Shown here: positions 1-6,168 of the stretch, piece by piece
Position numbering within the stretch: position 1 is the stretch's first letter
Layout: each line of letters begins with the position of its first letter
Source of the DNA: JBNKLG01 sp050292235
GTDB lineage: Bacteria > Pseudomonadota > Gammaproteobacteria > Chromatiales > Chromatiaceae
Reading direction: 5' to 3'
NCBI GenBank assembly: GCA_050292235.1
Contig: JBNKLG010000088.1
Coordinates: 1 to 11,528 of the forward strand
Length of the DNA stretch: 11,528 nt
Made by a program: the position numbers and the translations under genes
The notes under the pieces: generated by a model
The model's input: only the letters and a program-made list of their open reading frames with translations
Told to the model about the DNA's origin: nothing
Databases searched by the model: none

Positions 1-134
1 TCAAAGGGCTGGCCGTGGCCAAACTGGTGTTGCAGGTGATCGGGATCGGCGGGCAGACCGTGGAAACGGGCAAGCAGAACCAGAGAGTGCAGACCGCTGT
101 CTGTTTGCTGGTTTCGTTTGGCGCTGTGGGGCAT
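1..134 (-). CDS. Type I secretion permease/ATPase, N-terminal C39-like domain (partial, runs off window)
   Basis: An ATG at 134-132 opens a frame with no stop to the window edge (44 residues seen). An in-frame TAG lies four codons upstream, and AGGGA stands about 6 nt before the ATG, so this start is well bounded. The segment TDSGLHSLVLLARFHG followed by LPADPDHLQHQFG matches the start of the peptidase-C39-like domain of HlyB/RtxB-type ABC exporters, where an Asp-Cys-Gly motif in true C39 peptidases becomes degenerate. Here it is Asp-Ser-Gly, so the domain should bind substrate rather than cleave it. Such proteins sit in the inner membrane and export RTX-type proteins with a membrane-fusion protein and an outer-membrane channel. 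The transmembrane and ATPase parts lie outside the window. The 149 bp to def (135-283) hold no gene I recognise; a minus-strand TATAAT at 251-246 has no good -35. The family call is recognition by eye. Confidence 0.68.
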   Translation of the reverse strand, partial: MPHSAKRNQQTDSGLHSLVLLARFHGLPADPDHLQHQFGHGQPF

Positions 135-283
135 GGACAATCCCTATCATCAAAATCAACCAGGCAAAGTAAATCCTGATCAAAAGCGGGCGCAATCATG
201 ACAGCGATTTTGGAGAAAAGCAAATCAGAGGGATTGGATCTCAGAATTATAATGGTCATTCCTCATTTTCCTCGTGGTAAGAA

Positions 284-799
284 TCAGCCCTTCCCCTTCT
301 GATACACCTTGCGCCGAAAAAGGTCGGTACGGCGGCTCACCACACGGTCGATGAAGAGCAAGCCGTCAAGATGATCCAGCTCATGCTGCACGGCGCGGGC
401 CTCAAAGCCCTGCATCTCATATTCGACCGGTTCGCCGTAGCGATCCTGGGCCTTGAGTTTGAGTTGGGTGGCGCGGATGACATTGCCGGTGTAGTCGGGT
501 ACAGAAAGGCAGCCCTCTCGGCCCATTTCGAAGCCTTCCCAGTGGGTGATCTCCGGGTTCACCAGAATCAGATAGCCGTGGTTTGGCACCGGTTTTCTCA
601 TCTGGGAGACATCGACGATGACGGCCCGCTGAAAACGACCGACCTGGGGCGCGGCAATCCCTACTGCGCCGGGACCGGCTTGGCGGGTCTGCTCCAGGTC
701 GTCGATAAAAGCCTGGAACTCGTCGCCAAAGTCGGTGACAGGCTCGGAAACCTGTTTCAGACGCTCATCGGGAATCTTGAGGATATCGAGGATGGCCAT
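284..799 (-). CDS. def: Peptide deformylase
   Basis: This 171-residue protein removes the formyl group from the N-terminal Met of nascent proteins in the cytoplasm. The three family motifs are visible. Motif 1 is AVGIAAPQ (residues 45-52, Gln52 for the oxyanion). Motif 2 is EGCLSVP (95-101, metal ligand Cys97). Motif 3 is QHELDH (138-143, ligands His139 and His143, catalytic Glu140). Length is typical of bacterial deformylases. In motif 1 the first Gly of the usual GxGxAAPQ is Ala45, a variant discussed in the findings. The C-terminus is short and basic (RRKVYQKGKG). The gene starts 3 nt after the stop of the ACT-domain gene upstream and is the last gene of the rluD-pgeF-gcvR-like-def operon. 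It is not next to fmt, the common partner of the main def, so it may be a second deformylase of the genome. Family assignment is firm; whether it is the housekeeping copy cannot be told here. Confidence 0.93.
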   Translation of the reverse strand: MAILDILKIPDERLKQVSEPVTDFGDEFQAFIDDLEQTRQAGPGAVGIAAPQVGRFQRAVIVDVSQMRKPVPNHGYLILVNPEITHWEGFEMGREGCLSVPDYTGNVIRATQLKLKAQDRYGEPVEYEMQGFEARAVQHELDHLDGLLFIDRVVSRRTDLFRRKVYQKGKG

Positions 800-802
800 G
801 GA

Positions 803-1309
803 TCATCCAATCAGGGTTTCGATGGCGCTGGCATCGACGTTCAAAGCCCCCAGGTCTGACACGGCTGCCTCCAGGCTCTCCAGGGGTTTGTCGCAATAGC
901 CCTGGATATAGAGGATGTAGACTGGCCGATCCTCTGTACCCGCCACGTCTGACTCCAGATCCAGGATGTTGAAGCCCTGCTCTGCCAGTACACCGGTCAC
1001 CTGAGCAACGATACCGGCCCGATCCGCGCCATTGACCCGCACCTGGACGTTGGGGGCCAGATGCTCATGCAACCGACCACCACCGGCATAGAGATGCAGG
1101 TGTAAATCCAGACTATCAGCCACCGGAGCCAGCAAAGCTTCGGCATCCCCGGCCCCGGCAATCATCATCATGATGGTGAAATTCCCCCCCAGGCGCATCA
1201 TTGAGGCTTCACCCAGAGCAAAGCCATGGTCAAACAGGGCCTGGGTGACCGCCGCGACGATACCGGGCCGGTCTTTGCCCACCAGGGTCAGTAGTTGCCA
1301 TTCACTCAT
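803..1309 (-). CDS. Tandem ACT-domain protein, GcvR family (glycine cleavage repressor-like)
   Basis: This 168-residue protein has two ACT domains, at about residues 4-75 and 87-165. Each begins with a beta strand followed by the D-R-x-G-I-V ligand-loop signature (KDRPGIVAAVT and ADRAGIVAQVT). The layout and length match GcvR. In E. coli GcvR does not bind DNA itself but antagonises the regulator GcvA at the gcv promoter in response to glycine. No gcvA or gcvTHP gene is in the window, so the target here is unknown and the name describes the family only. The start ATG overlaps the stop of pgeF by 4 nt (ATGA), which suggests translational coupling. def follows after 3 nt. A general amino-acid-sensing ACT regulator is an equally fair description. 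Confidence 0.85.
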   Translation of the reverse strand: MSEWQLLTLVGKDRPGIVAAVTQALFDHGFALGEASMMRLGGNFTIMMMIAGAGDAEALLAPVADSLDLHLHLYAGGGRLHEHLAPNVQVRVNGADRAGIVAQVTGVLAEQGFNILDLESDVAGTEDRPVYILYIQGYCDKPLESLEAAVSDLGALNVDASAIETLIG

Positions 1310-2064
1310 GCCGTTCTCCAGATCAGGCTGGCCATACGGCCAGTGACGCCTTCGCGTCGGTAAGAAAAAAAGTAGTCGGGATCGCTAAAGGTACAAACAT
1401 CGCCACCATAAATCCCGCTAACCCCCGCTGCTTGCAAACGCTGACGGGCCAGTTCGAAGATATTTGCCATCCAGCGATCACCAGCGCCAGGACGAAATGC
1501 CACCTCCGCCATTGCATCCATTGCCATGAAGGCAGAGCGCACCTCCGGCCCCACCTCAAAGGTATTTGGGCCGATAGCAGGACCCAGCCAGGCCACGATC
1601 TCACTGCCCGGCGTCGAAAAGCGAGCCAGGGCCGCTTCGATAACGCCATCACAAAGTCCGCGCCAACCCGCATGAACCGCCGCAATTTGGCGACCATGGC
1701 GGTCAGTAAGCAAGACTGGCAGGCAATCCGCCGTCATGATCACCAGTACTTCATCCACCCGATCCGTCCAGGCGGCATCATAGGTAGCCTGGGCACAGCC
1801 GGGCGTAGCCACTTCACAGCCATGTACCTGTTGCAGCCAACGAGGCAATTGCGGCAGATCCAGCACCTGCACCAGACGCTCGCGGTTGGCCTGCACGCGA
1901 TCCGGCACGTCCCCGACATGATCCCCCAGGTTGAGACTGGCGTAAGGCCCCTGACTCAAGCCACCCAGGCGAGTGGTGCAAAGCGCCCGCACCTGGGCAG
2001 GCGCTGCCCAATCCGGTGTCAGCCAGGTCATACCGGTGAGCTTATCCTGCTGATAGTTCGGCAT
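1306..2064 (-). CDS. pgeF: Peptidoglycan editing factor PgeF (YfiH / laccase-domain family)
   Basis: This is a single-domain YfiH-family protein of 252 residues. The conserved metal-site and core motifs are present: QQVHG (His81), MTADCLPVLL (Cys114), AVHAGWRGL (His131), LGPAIGP and, near the C-terminus, FSYRREGVTGR. The His/Cys/His set corresponds to the zinc-binding triad of the family. Members have been described as polyphenol oxidases and purine nucleoside phosphorylase/adenosine deaminase-like enzymes. In E. coli PgeF prevents misplacement of L-Ser for L-Ala in peptidoglycan precursors. The ATG at 2064 gives a 23-nt overlap with rluD. A second ATG at 2031 (Met12, in MTWLTPDW) begins where homologues usually begin, would give 241 residues and lies 10 nt after the rluD stop. 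Neither start has a strong Shine-Dalgarno, so the start remains open. The gene ends in a 4-nt overlap with the ACT-domain gene. Confidence 0.92.
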   Translation of the reverse strand: MPNYQQDKLTGMTWLTPDWAAPAQVRALCTTRLGGLSQGPYASLNLGDHVGDVPDRVQANRERLVQVLDLPQLPRWLQQVHGCEVATPGCAQATYDAAWTDRVDEVLVIMTADCLPVLLTDRHGRQIAAVHAGWRGLCDGVIEAALARFSTPGSEIVAWLGPAIGPNTFEVGPEVRSAFMAMDAMAEVAFRPGAGDRWMANIFELARQRLQAAGVSGIYGGDVCTFSDPDYFFSYRREGVTGRMASLIWRTA

Positions 2065-3001
2065 CGTCTCTCATCGTCTGCAACAGCTGCTGCATATCAT
2101 TGGGCAAGGGGCTCTCCCATTCCATCCAGTCTCCGCTTTCCGGATGGGTCAGGCCCAAGCGATGGGCGTGGAGGGCCTGACGACCGAAGCCCTTTAGTGC
2201 CTCGATCAAAGCCGGGCTGGCCCCGGCCGGGATTTTGGCACGACCGGCATAGAGGGGATCGCCCTCCAAGGGGTGGCGAATATGGGCCATGTGAACCCGG
2301 ATCTGGTGGGTACGCCCGGTCTCCAGTTTGACCGCCAGATAGCTGTGGGCGCGAAACCGCTCCAGCAGCCGATAATGGGTCAGCGCCGGTTTGCCAGAGG
2401 CCACCACCGCCATGCGGGTGCGTTGGGTGGGATGGCGTCCGATGGGGGCCTCCACCTGACCACCGGCCACCAGGCGACCCCGGGCGATGGCGCGATACTC
2501 CCGATGGATAGCTCGCGCCTGTAGCTGTTCCACCAAGTATTTATGGGCCACCGGATTGGCCGCCACCACCAACAGGCCACTGGTCTCTTTGTCCAGCCGA
2601 TGGACGATGCCCGCCCTCGGCAGGCGCTCCAGTTCGGGATCCAGATACAGCAGAGCATTCTGCAGGGTGCCATCGGGGTTGCCTGCCGCCGGATGCACCA
2701 CCAGCCCCACCGGTTTGTTGATGACGATTAGTGCCTCATCCCGGTAGCAAATATCCAGATCGATGGCCTGGGGCTGGCACTTGCCCACCGGCTCGAACTG
2801 TACCTCCAGGATCACCTGTTCTCCACCACGCACCTTGTCCCGACCGCGGGGTTTCTGACCATTCAGGCTGACTTGGCCGGCCTTGAGCCACTGCTGAATC
2901 CGGCTGCGGGAATAGTCCGGCAACAGTTCCGCCAGCACCTGATCGAGACGATCACCGGCCATCTGTAAAGGAATCTCAAGCTGAATACTGGGCTCATTCA
3001 T
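2042..3001 (-). CDS. rluD: 23S rRNA pseudouridine synthase D (RluD)
   Basis: The 319-residue product has an N-terminal S4 RNA-binding domain (about residues 16-75, with GDRLDQVLAELLPDYSRSR) and an RluA-type catalytic domain. The catalytic motif HRLDKETSGLL places the essential Asp at residue 137. INKPVGLVVHP (94-104) and the downstream GRTHQIRVHM motif are also typical. RluD makes pseudouridines at 1911, 1915 and 1917 of helix 69 of 23S rRNA in E. coli, which supports ribosome assembly and termination. Size and domain order are normal. The gene is first in a minus-strand operon with pgeF and diverges from bamD across 38 bp, an arrangement seen in many gammaproteobacteria. The RluD rather than RluC call rests on the pgeF/bamD context plus the overall match. 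Confidence 0.94.
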   Translation of the reverse strand: MNEPSIQLEIPLQMAGDRLDQVLAELLPDYSRSRIQQWLKAGQVSLNGQKPRGRDKVRGGEQVILEVQFEPVGKCQPQAIDLDICYRDEALIVINKPVGLVVHPAAGNPDGTLQNALLYLDPELERLPRAGIVHRLDKETSGLLVVAANPVAHKYLVEQLQARAIHREYRAIARGRLVAGGQVEAPIGRHPTQRTRMAVVASGKPALTHYRLLERFRAHSYLAVKLETGRTHQIRVHMAHIRHPLEGDPLYAGRAKIPAGASPALIEALKGFGRQALHAHRLGLTHPESGDWMEWESPLPNDMQQLLQTMRDDAELSAG

Positions 3002-3011
3002 CGGGTATAAT
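2981..3011 (+). promoter_or_regulatory. Probable bamD promoter with consensus -10
   Basis: A perfect TATAAT lies at 3006-3011 preceded by GGG, 29 bp upstream of the bamD ATG. The best -35 candidate is CTGAAT at 2981-2986, with a 19-bp spacer and only partial match to TTGACA. The box lies just outside the divergent rluD start codon, so the -35 region would sit inside the rluD coding sequence. No clear promoter for rluD itself was found on the opposite strand. The -10 is seen directly; its use is inferred. Confidence 0.5.
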
Positions 3012-3039
3012 CGCGCTTTCTTTTGCCTGATGCCTTGTC

Positions 3040-3870
3040 ATGAAATCTTTTGGATTCAAACAGCTCTTCATCATTTTGCTTCTGATTCCCCTGGTTGGGT
3101 GCGAAACCCTGTTTGGCCCGGAGGAGGACAAAACCAAGGGCTGGTCCGCCAGCAAATTCTACAAGACAGCCTCGGAAAATCTGGCCGAGGGCGATTATGA
3201 AACCGCCATCAAATACTATGAGCTGCTCGAAGCCCGCTACCCCTTTGGCAAGTATGCCATGCAGGCTCAACTCGATGTGGCCTACGCCTATTACAAGGAT
3301 GGCGAATCAGACGCTGCCATTGCTGCTGCAGAGCGTTTCATCCGCACCAACCCCAGCAATCCCCATGTGGACTACGCCTATTATCTCAAAGGGCTGGCCA
3401 ACTTTAACCGCAACGTCGATATCCTGACCCGCTTTCTGCCGACAGATCAATCCCAGCGCGACTCAGCAGCCGCAGTGGAGTCTTTCAAGGATTTCGCCAC
3501 TCTGGTGCGTCAATACCCCAATAGTCCCTATGCTGCCGATGCCCGCCAACGCCTGATCTACCTGCGCAATCTGGTGGCCCAGCAGGAGGTTCATGTGGCG
3601 GAATACTACATCAGGCGTGGGGCCTATCTGGCCGCTGCCAACCGCTGTAAAGCCGTGGTGGAAAACTATCCAGGCACCCCTGCGGTTGAGCAGGCCCTGG
3701 AGATCATGATCGATGCCTACAACCGCCTGGATCAGAAAGACCTGGCAGCGGACACCCAACGCGTCCTGGCCTACAACCGAGAAAAGGGTAATTTCCAAAA
3801 GGTGGCCGAGCCAGGCAAACCCTCCCTCACCAAGGTAGTTTGGGATTATTTGCAGCTGGATAAGAACTAG
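3040..3870 (+). CDS. bamD: Outer-membrane assembly lipoprotein BamD
   Basis: The 276-residue product is the essential lipoprotein subunit of the BAM complex, which inserts beta-barrel proteins into the outer membrane. A basic start (MKSFGFK) is followed by a hydrophobic stretch and the lipobox LVGC, predicting lipidated Cys21. The +2 residue is Glu rather than Asp, consistent with sorting to the outer membrane. The rest is a series of TPR-like helical pairs, for example YKTASENLAEGDYETAIKYY (42-61) and the segment RYPFGKYAMQAQLDVAYAYY, both very typical of BamD/ComL. It is somewhat longer than the E. coli protein (about 245 residues), with the extra length at the C-terminus. No strong Shine-Dalgarno precedes the ATG. 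The gene is transcribed alone, diverging from rluD and converging on glnB. Confidence 0.95.
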   Translation: MKSFGFKQLFIILLLIPLVGCETLFGPEEDKTKGWSASKFYKTASENLAEGDYETAIKYYELLEARYPFGKYAMQAQLDVAYAYYKDGESDAAIAAAERFIRTNPSNPHVDYAYYLKGLANFNRNVDILTRFLPTDQSQRDSAAAVESFKDFATLVRQYPNSPYAADARQRLIYLRNLVAQQEVHVAEYYIRRGAYLAAANRCKAVVENYPGTPAVEQALEIMIDAYNRLDQKDLAADTQRVLAYNREKGNFQKVAEPGKPSLTKVVWDYLQLDKN

Positions 3871-3874
3871 CTGC

Positions 3875-3892
3875 GGTGGGGAAAACCCCACC
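3875..3892 (+). terminator. Hairpin downstream of bamD, terminator-like
   Basis: GGTGGGGAAAACCCCACC forms a 7-bp GC-rich stem with an AAAA loop, starting 5 nt after the bamD stop. It is followed by ATTCCGTTG, not a proper T-run, so an intrinsic terminator is only partly supported. It could instead stabilise the mRNA 3' end. Confidence 0.45.
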
Positions 3893-3951
3893 ATTCCGTT
3901 GCTGGTGGTTGCGTAGGCTGAGTTTGGTAGATACCATCTCCGGCAAGCACT

Positions 3952-4043
3952 TGTAGGAGCGCCCCATGGGCGCGAAACCCACGCCTGCGAATGTATTACC
4001 CGACGTCCCACCACACCCATCGCGCCCACGGGGCGCTCCTACA
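3952..4043. repeat. REP-like inverted pair (TGTAGGAGCG family)
   Basis: Two 24-nt units face each other. The plus-strand unit is at 3952-3975 and the minus-strand unit at 4043-4020. Each begins TGTAGGAGCGCCCC and ends GGGCGCGA; they differ at one base (A versus G, at the middle). Within each unit CGCCC and GGGCG can pair into a small stem. The units are separated by 44 nt with no obvious structure. This resembles extragenic palindromic repeat pairs mobilised by REP-associated tyrosine transposases (RAYT), widespread in gammaproteobacteria; no such transposase is in the window. The pair lies in the convergent bamD/glnB gap, a usual site for such elements. The inverted arms are seen directly; the family is inferred. 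Confidence 0.8.
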
Positions 4044-4050
4044 TAGCATT

Positions 4051-4075
4051 GTTGGGCACACAAACTTTGCCCAAC
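4051..4075. repeat. Short inverted repeat / hairpin
   Basis: GTTGGGCA (4051-4058) and TGCCCAAC (4068-4075) are perfect 8-bp inverted arms around a 9-nt loop, 7 nt beyond the REP-like pair. There is no T-tract on either side. It may contribute to bidirectional termination between bamD and glnB, or be a leftover of repeat insertion. Confidence 0.5.
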
Positions 4076-4084
4076 TGACTAGGA

Positions 4085-4160
4085 GTAGGGTGGATACGAC
4101 TGCATCGATGCAGGAGGTAGGGCGAAGCAAAAAGCCAAAGCCGAAGCGCATCCACCCTAC
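4085..4160. repeat. 76-bp element bounded by GTAGGGTGGAT inverted repeats
   Basis: GTAGGGTGGAT (4085-4095) and its exact complement ATCCACCCTAC (4150-4160) bound the element. Inside are the 12-bp perfect palindrome TGCATCGATGCA (4101-4112) and related GGGCGAAGC / GCCGAAGCGC segments. Short GTAGGGTGGAT repeats of this look recur in intergenic gaps of many proteobacterial genomes, as far as I recall; I cannot count copies here. It ends 5 nt from the glnB stop, so on the minus strand it is the immediate 3' flank of glnB and could fold into the operon's 3' end structure. Confidence 0.7.
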
Positions 4161-4165
4161 AAGGG

Positions 4166-4504
4166 CTACACCGCAGCCTCATCCTCCTCGCCAGTGCGGA
4201 TGCGAATCACTTTGTCCACCGAGGAGATAAAGATTTTACCATCACCGATCTTGCCGGTTCTGGCCGCTTTGGTGATCGCTTCCAGACAAGTATCGAGCTG
4301 GTCGTCGTTGACCACGATCTCAATCTTCACTTTGGGCAGAAAATCCACCACATATTCCGCACCCCGATAGAGCTCGGTGTGACCTTTCTGACGACCAAAA
4401 CCCTTAACCTCAGTAGCTGTCATACCGGTGATTCCGACATTGGACAGAGCCTCGCGGACATCGTCCAGCTTGAAGGGTTTGATGATGGCATCGACCTTTT
4501 TCAT
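4166..4504 (-). CDS. glnB: Nitrogen regulatory PII protein, GlnB type
   Basis: The 112-residue protein is a complete PII signal transducer, a cytoplasmic trimer that binds ATP/ADP and 2-oxoglutarate and controls nitrogen metabolism through partner proteins. The T-loop ELYRGAEYVVDF carries Tyr51, the uridylylation site. The B-loop TGKIGDGKIF and C-terminal VIRIRTGEEDEAA are intact. The start MKKVDAIIKPFKLDDVREAL and Asp54 favour GlnB over GlnK, which usually has Asn54 and sits beside amtB; no amtB is here. AGGAG (4520-4516) lies 11 nt before the ATG, a slightly long spacing. The gene follows nadE after 35 nt. A small hairpin (GTGGTT/AACCAC, 4535-4550) overlaps the nadE stop in that gap. A separate nitrogen-controlled promoter in nadE is possible but not seen. 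Confidence 0.96.
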   Translation of the reverse strand: MKKVDAIIKPFKLDDVREALSNVGITGMTATEVKGFGRQKGHTELYRGAEYVVDFLPKVKIEIVVNDDQLDTCLEAITKAARTGKIGDGKIFISSVDKVIRIRTGEEDEAAV

Positions 4505-4539
4505 CGGATGGGATTCTCCTCAAATAGTGATAACGTGGT

Positions 4540-6168
4540 TCAGAAACCACTGGTCATAGGATAGCGCCGGTCTCGGCCAAAGGCACGTTGCGTAATACGC
4601 ACCCCTAGCGGGGCCTGGCGGCGTTTGTATTCATTACGATCCACCAGCCGAGCCACCCGGGCCACGACCTCGGCATCGAAACCAGCCTCGACAATGCGGG
4701 CCTCGCACTCGTCCTGCTCAATGTATCGGTACAGGATAGCATCCAGCACGTCGTAATCGGGCAGGCTGTCGCTGTCTTGTTGGTCTGGTCGCAGCTCAGC
4801 TGAAGGCGGACGCTCGATCACCCGGCGCGGGATCACCTCCTGATCCCGGTTTCGCCATTCCGCCAGGGCATAGACCAGGGTCTTGGGCACATCCTTGATC
4901 GGCGCGAAGCCCCCGGCCATGTCGCCATAGAGGGTGGCATAGCCCACCGACATCTCACTCTTGTTGCCCGTGGTCAGCAGGATACGCCCCTTCTTATTAC
5001 TGATGGCCATGAGAAGAATACCCCGACAACGGGCCTGGATATTCTCTTCCGTGGTATCGCTCGTGAAACCGGCAAACTCATCTGCCAACATGTTTTGAAA
5101 GGCCTGAAACGCTGGTTCAATGGGGATCGCTCGTTGATAGACGCCCATAGTCCGCGCCTGCTGCTCGGCATCCTCATTGCTCATGTCAGCAGTATAGCGC
5201 GAGGGCATACTCACCACCTCGACATGATCTGACCCCAGGGCATCCACGGCAATGGCCAGGGTTAAGGCCGAGTCGATCCCGCCCGAGAGGCCCAGCACTG
5301 CGCCCTGAAAACCATTCTTGGTCACATAGTCCCGCACCCCCAGCACCAGGGCCTGATAGACGGAGGCCAGATCATCCAGAGGTTCGGCCTGAGGGGCTGA
5401 CTGGATTACCCACTGCCCCGCTTGCCAACGCAGCTCGATCGGGATCAGCGCCTCCTCAAAACTGGGCAGACGGGCCATCAGGCTGCCATCGCCATTGACG
5501 GCGAAGGAGGCACCGTCGAAGACCAACTCGTCTTGGCCGCCGACCAGATTGACATAGAGGATCGGCAGGCCGGTCTCCCTGGCCCGCTGCTGCACCAGGG
5601 CCTCGCGCTCGCCGGTCTTGCTGCGATGAAAAGGTGAGGCATTGAGGTTCAGCAGCAACTCAGCCCCCGCCGCCTTGGCCCACTGGGCTGGCTCGGGCGA
5701 CCAGATATCCTCGCAAATGGTCAGTCCCAGTTTGATGCCATCCAGCGTTACCACACCGGGTTGATCACCGGGCTGGAAATAGCGCTTCTCATCGAACACG
5801 CTGTAGTTGGGCAGTCGGGCCTTGTCGTACTCCAACAGCAGCTCACCGCCATCGATCAGCCCGGCGCTGTTGAACAGATTCGATCCCGTCTGACGGGGAT
5901 AGCCGATGACCACCGCCACGCCCTGATCACTCAGGGAGCGGCGAATCTCCGCCAGAGCCAGACCTACCCGCTGCATCAGCTCCGGTCGAAACAGCAGATC
6001 CTCCGGTGGATAGCCGGTCAGCGTCAGCTCGGGATAGAGCACCAGTCGGGCGTTCAGATCATGTCGCGCCCGCTGGGCCGTCTCGATCACTTTTTGAGCA
6101 TTGCCTTCGATATCCCCCACCAGGAGGTTGATCTGGGCCAGGGCGATGTCGAGTGATTCAACGACCAC
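4540..6168 (-). CDS. nadE: Glutamine-dependent NAD+ synthetase
   Basis: The enzyme converts deamido-NAD+ to NAD+ with ATP, taking ammonia from glutamine. It has an N-terminal nitrilase-type glutaminase domain (about residues 5-245) with the triad Glu47 (YPELTLTGYPPEDLL), Lys116 (DKARLPNY) and Cys152 (LTICEDIW). The C-terminal synthetase domain has the P-loop LGLSGGIDSALT and the late motif ERPPSAELRPDQQDSD. I chose the GTG at 6168-6166, which gives 542 residues and an N-terminus MVVESLDIALAQINLLVGD, in line with the family. A GAGG lies 10 nt upstream. The open frame continues upstream to 6336 through sucD, but that extension has no family character. The gene overlaps sucD by 11 nt and is followed by glnB. 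The E-K-C triad distinguishes it from ammonia-only NadE. Confidence 0.95.
   Translation of the reverse strand: MVVESLDIALAQINLLVGDIEGNAQKVIETAQRARHDLNARLVLYPELTLTGYPPEDLLFRPELMQRVGLALAEIRRSLSDQGVAVVIGYPRQTGSNLFNSAGLIDGGELLLEYDKARLPNYSVFDEKRYFQPGDQPGVVTLDGIKLGLTICEDIWSPEPAQWAKAAGAELLLNLNASPFHRSKTGEREALVQQRARETGLPILYVNLVGGQDELVFDGASFAVNGDGSLMARLPSFEEALIPIELRWQAGQWVIQSAPQAEPLDDLASVYQALVLGVRDYVTKNGFQGAVLGLSGGIDSALTLAIAVDALGSDHVEVVSMPSRYTADMSNEDAEQQARTMGVYQRAIPIEPAFQAFQNMLADEFAGFTSDTTEENIQARCRGILLMAISNKKGRILLTTGNKSEMSVGYATLYGDMAGGFAPIKDVPKTLVYALAEWRNRDQEVIPRRVIERPPSAELRPDQQDSDSLPDYDVLDAILYRYIEQDECEARIVEAGFDAEVVARVARLVDRNEYKRRQAPLGVRITQRAFGRDRRYPMTSGF

Noticed and set aside
1..195. 64-codon minus-strand frame beginning MRPLLIRIYF
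   Set aside because: It has low-complexity Arg/Pro/Ser content and overlaps the frame from 134 that matches type I exporters; the latter has a ribosome site and family similarity.
240..283. TATAAT at 251-246 (minus) as the promoter of the exporter gene
   Set aside because: No -35 at acceptable spacing; the leader would exceed 100 nt. Mentioned only as a possibility.
371..859. 162-codon plus-strand frame opposite def
   Set aside because: It mirrors def in antisense; def has all catalytic motifs.
1432..2331. 299-codon plus-strand frame
   Set aside because: Antisense to pgeF and rluD, rich in Arg/His/Pro, no recognisable domain.
3875..4160. CRISPR-like array in the repeat-rich gap
   Set aside because: The repeats are inverted and of different families, not regularly spaced direct repeats; no cas genes.
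3991..4230. 79-codon plus-strand frame across the bamD/glnB gap
   Set aside because: It is made of repeat elements and antisense glnB; no ribosome site or domain.
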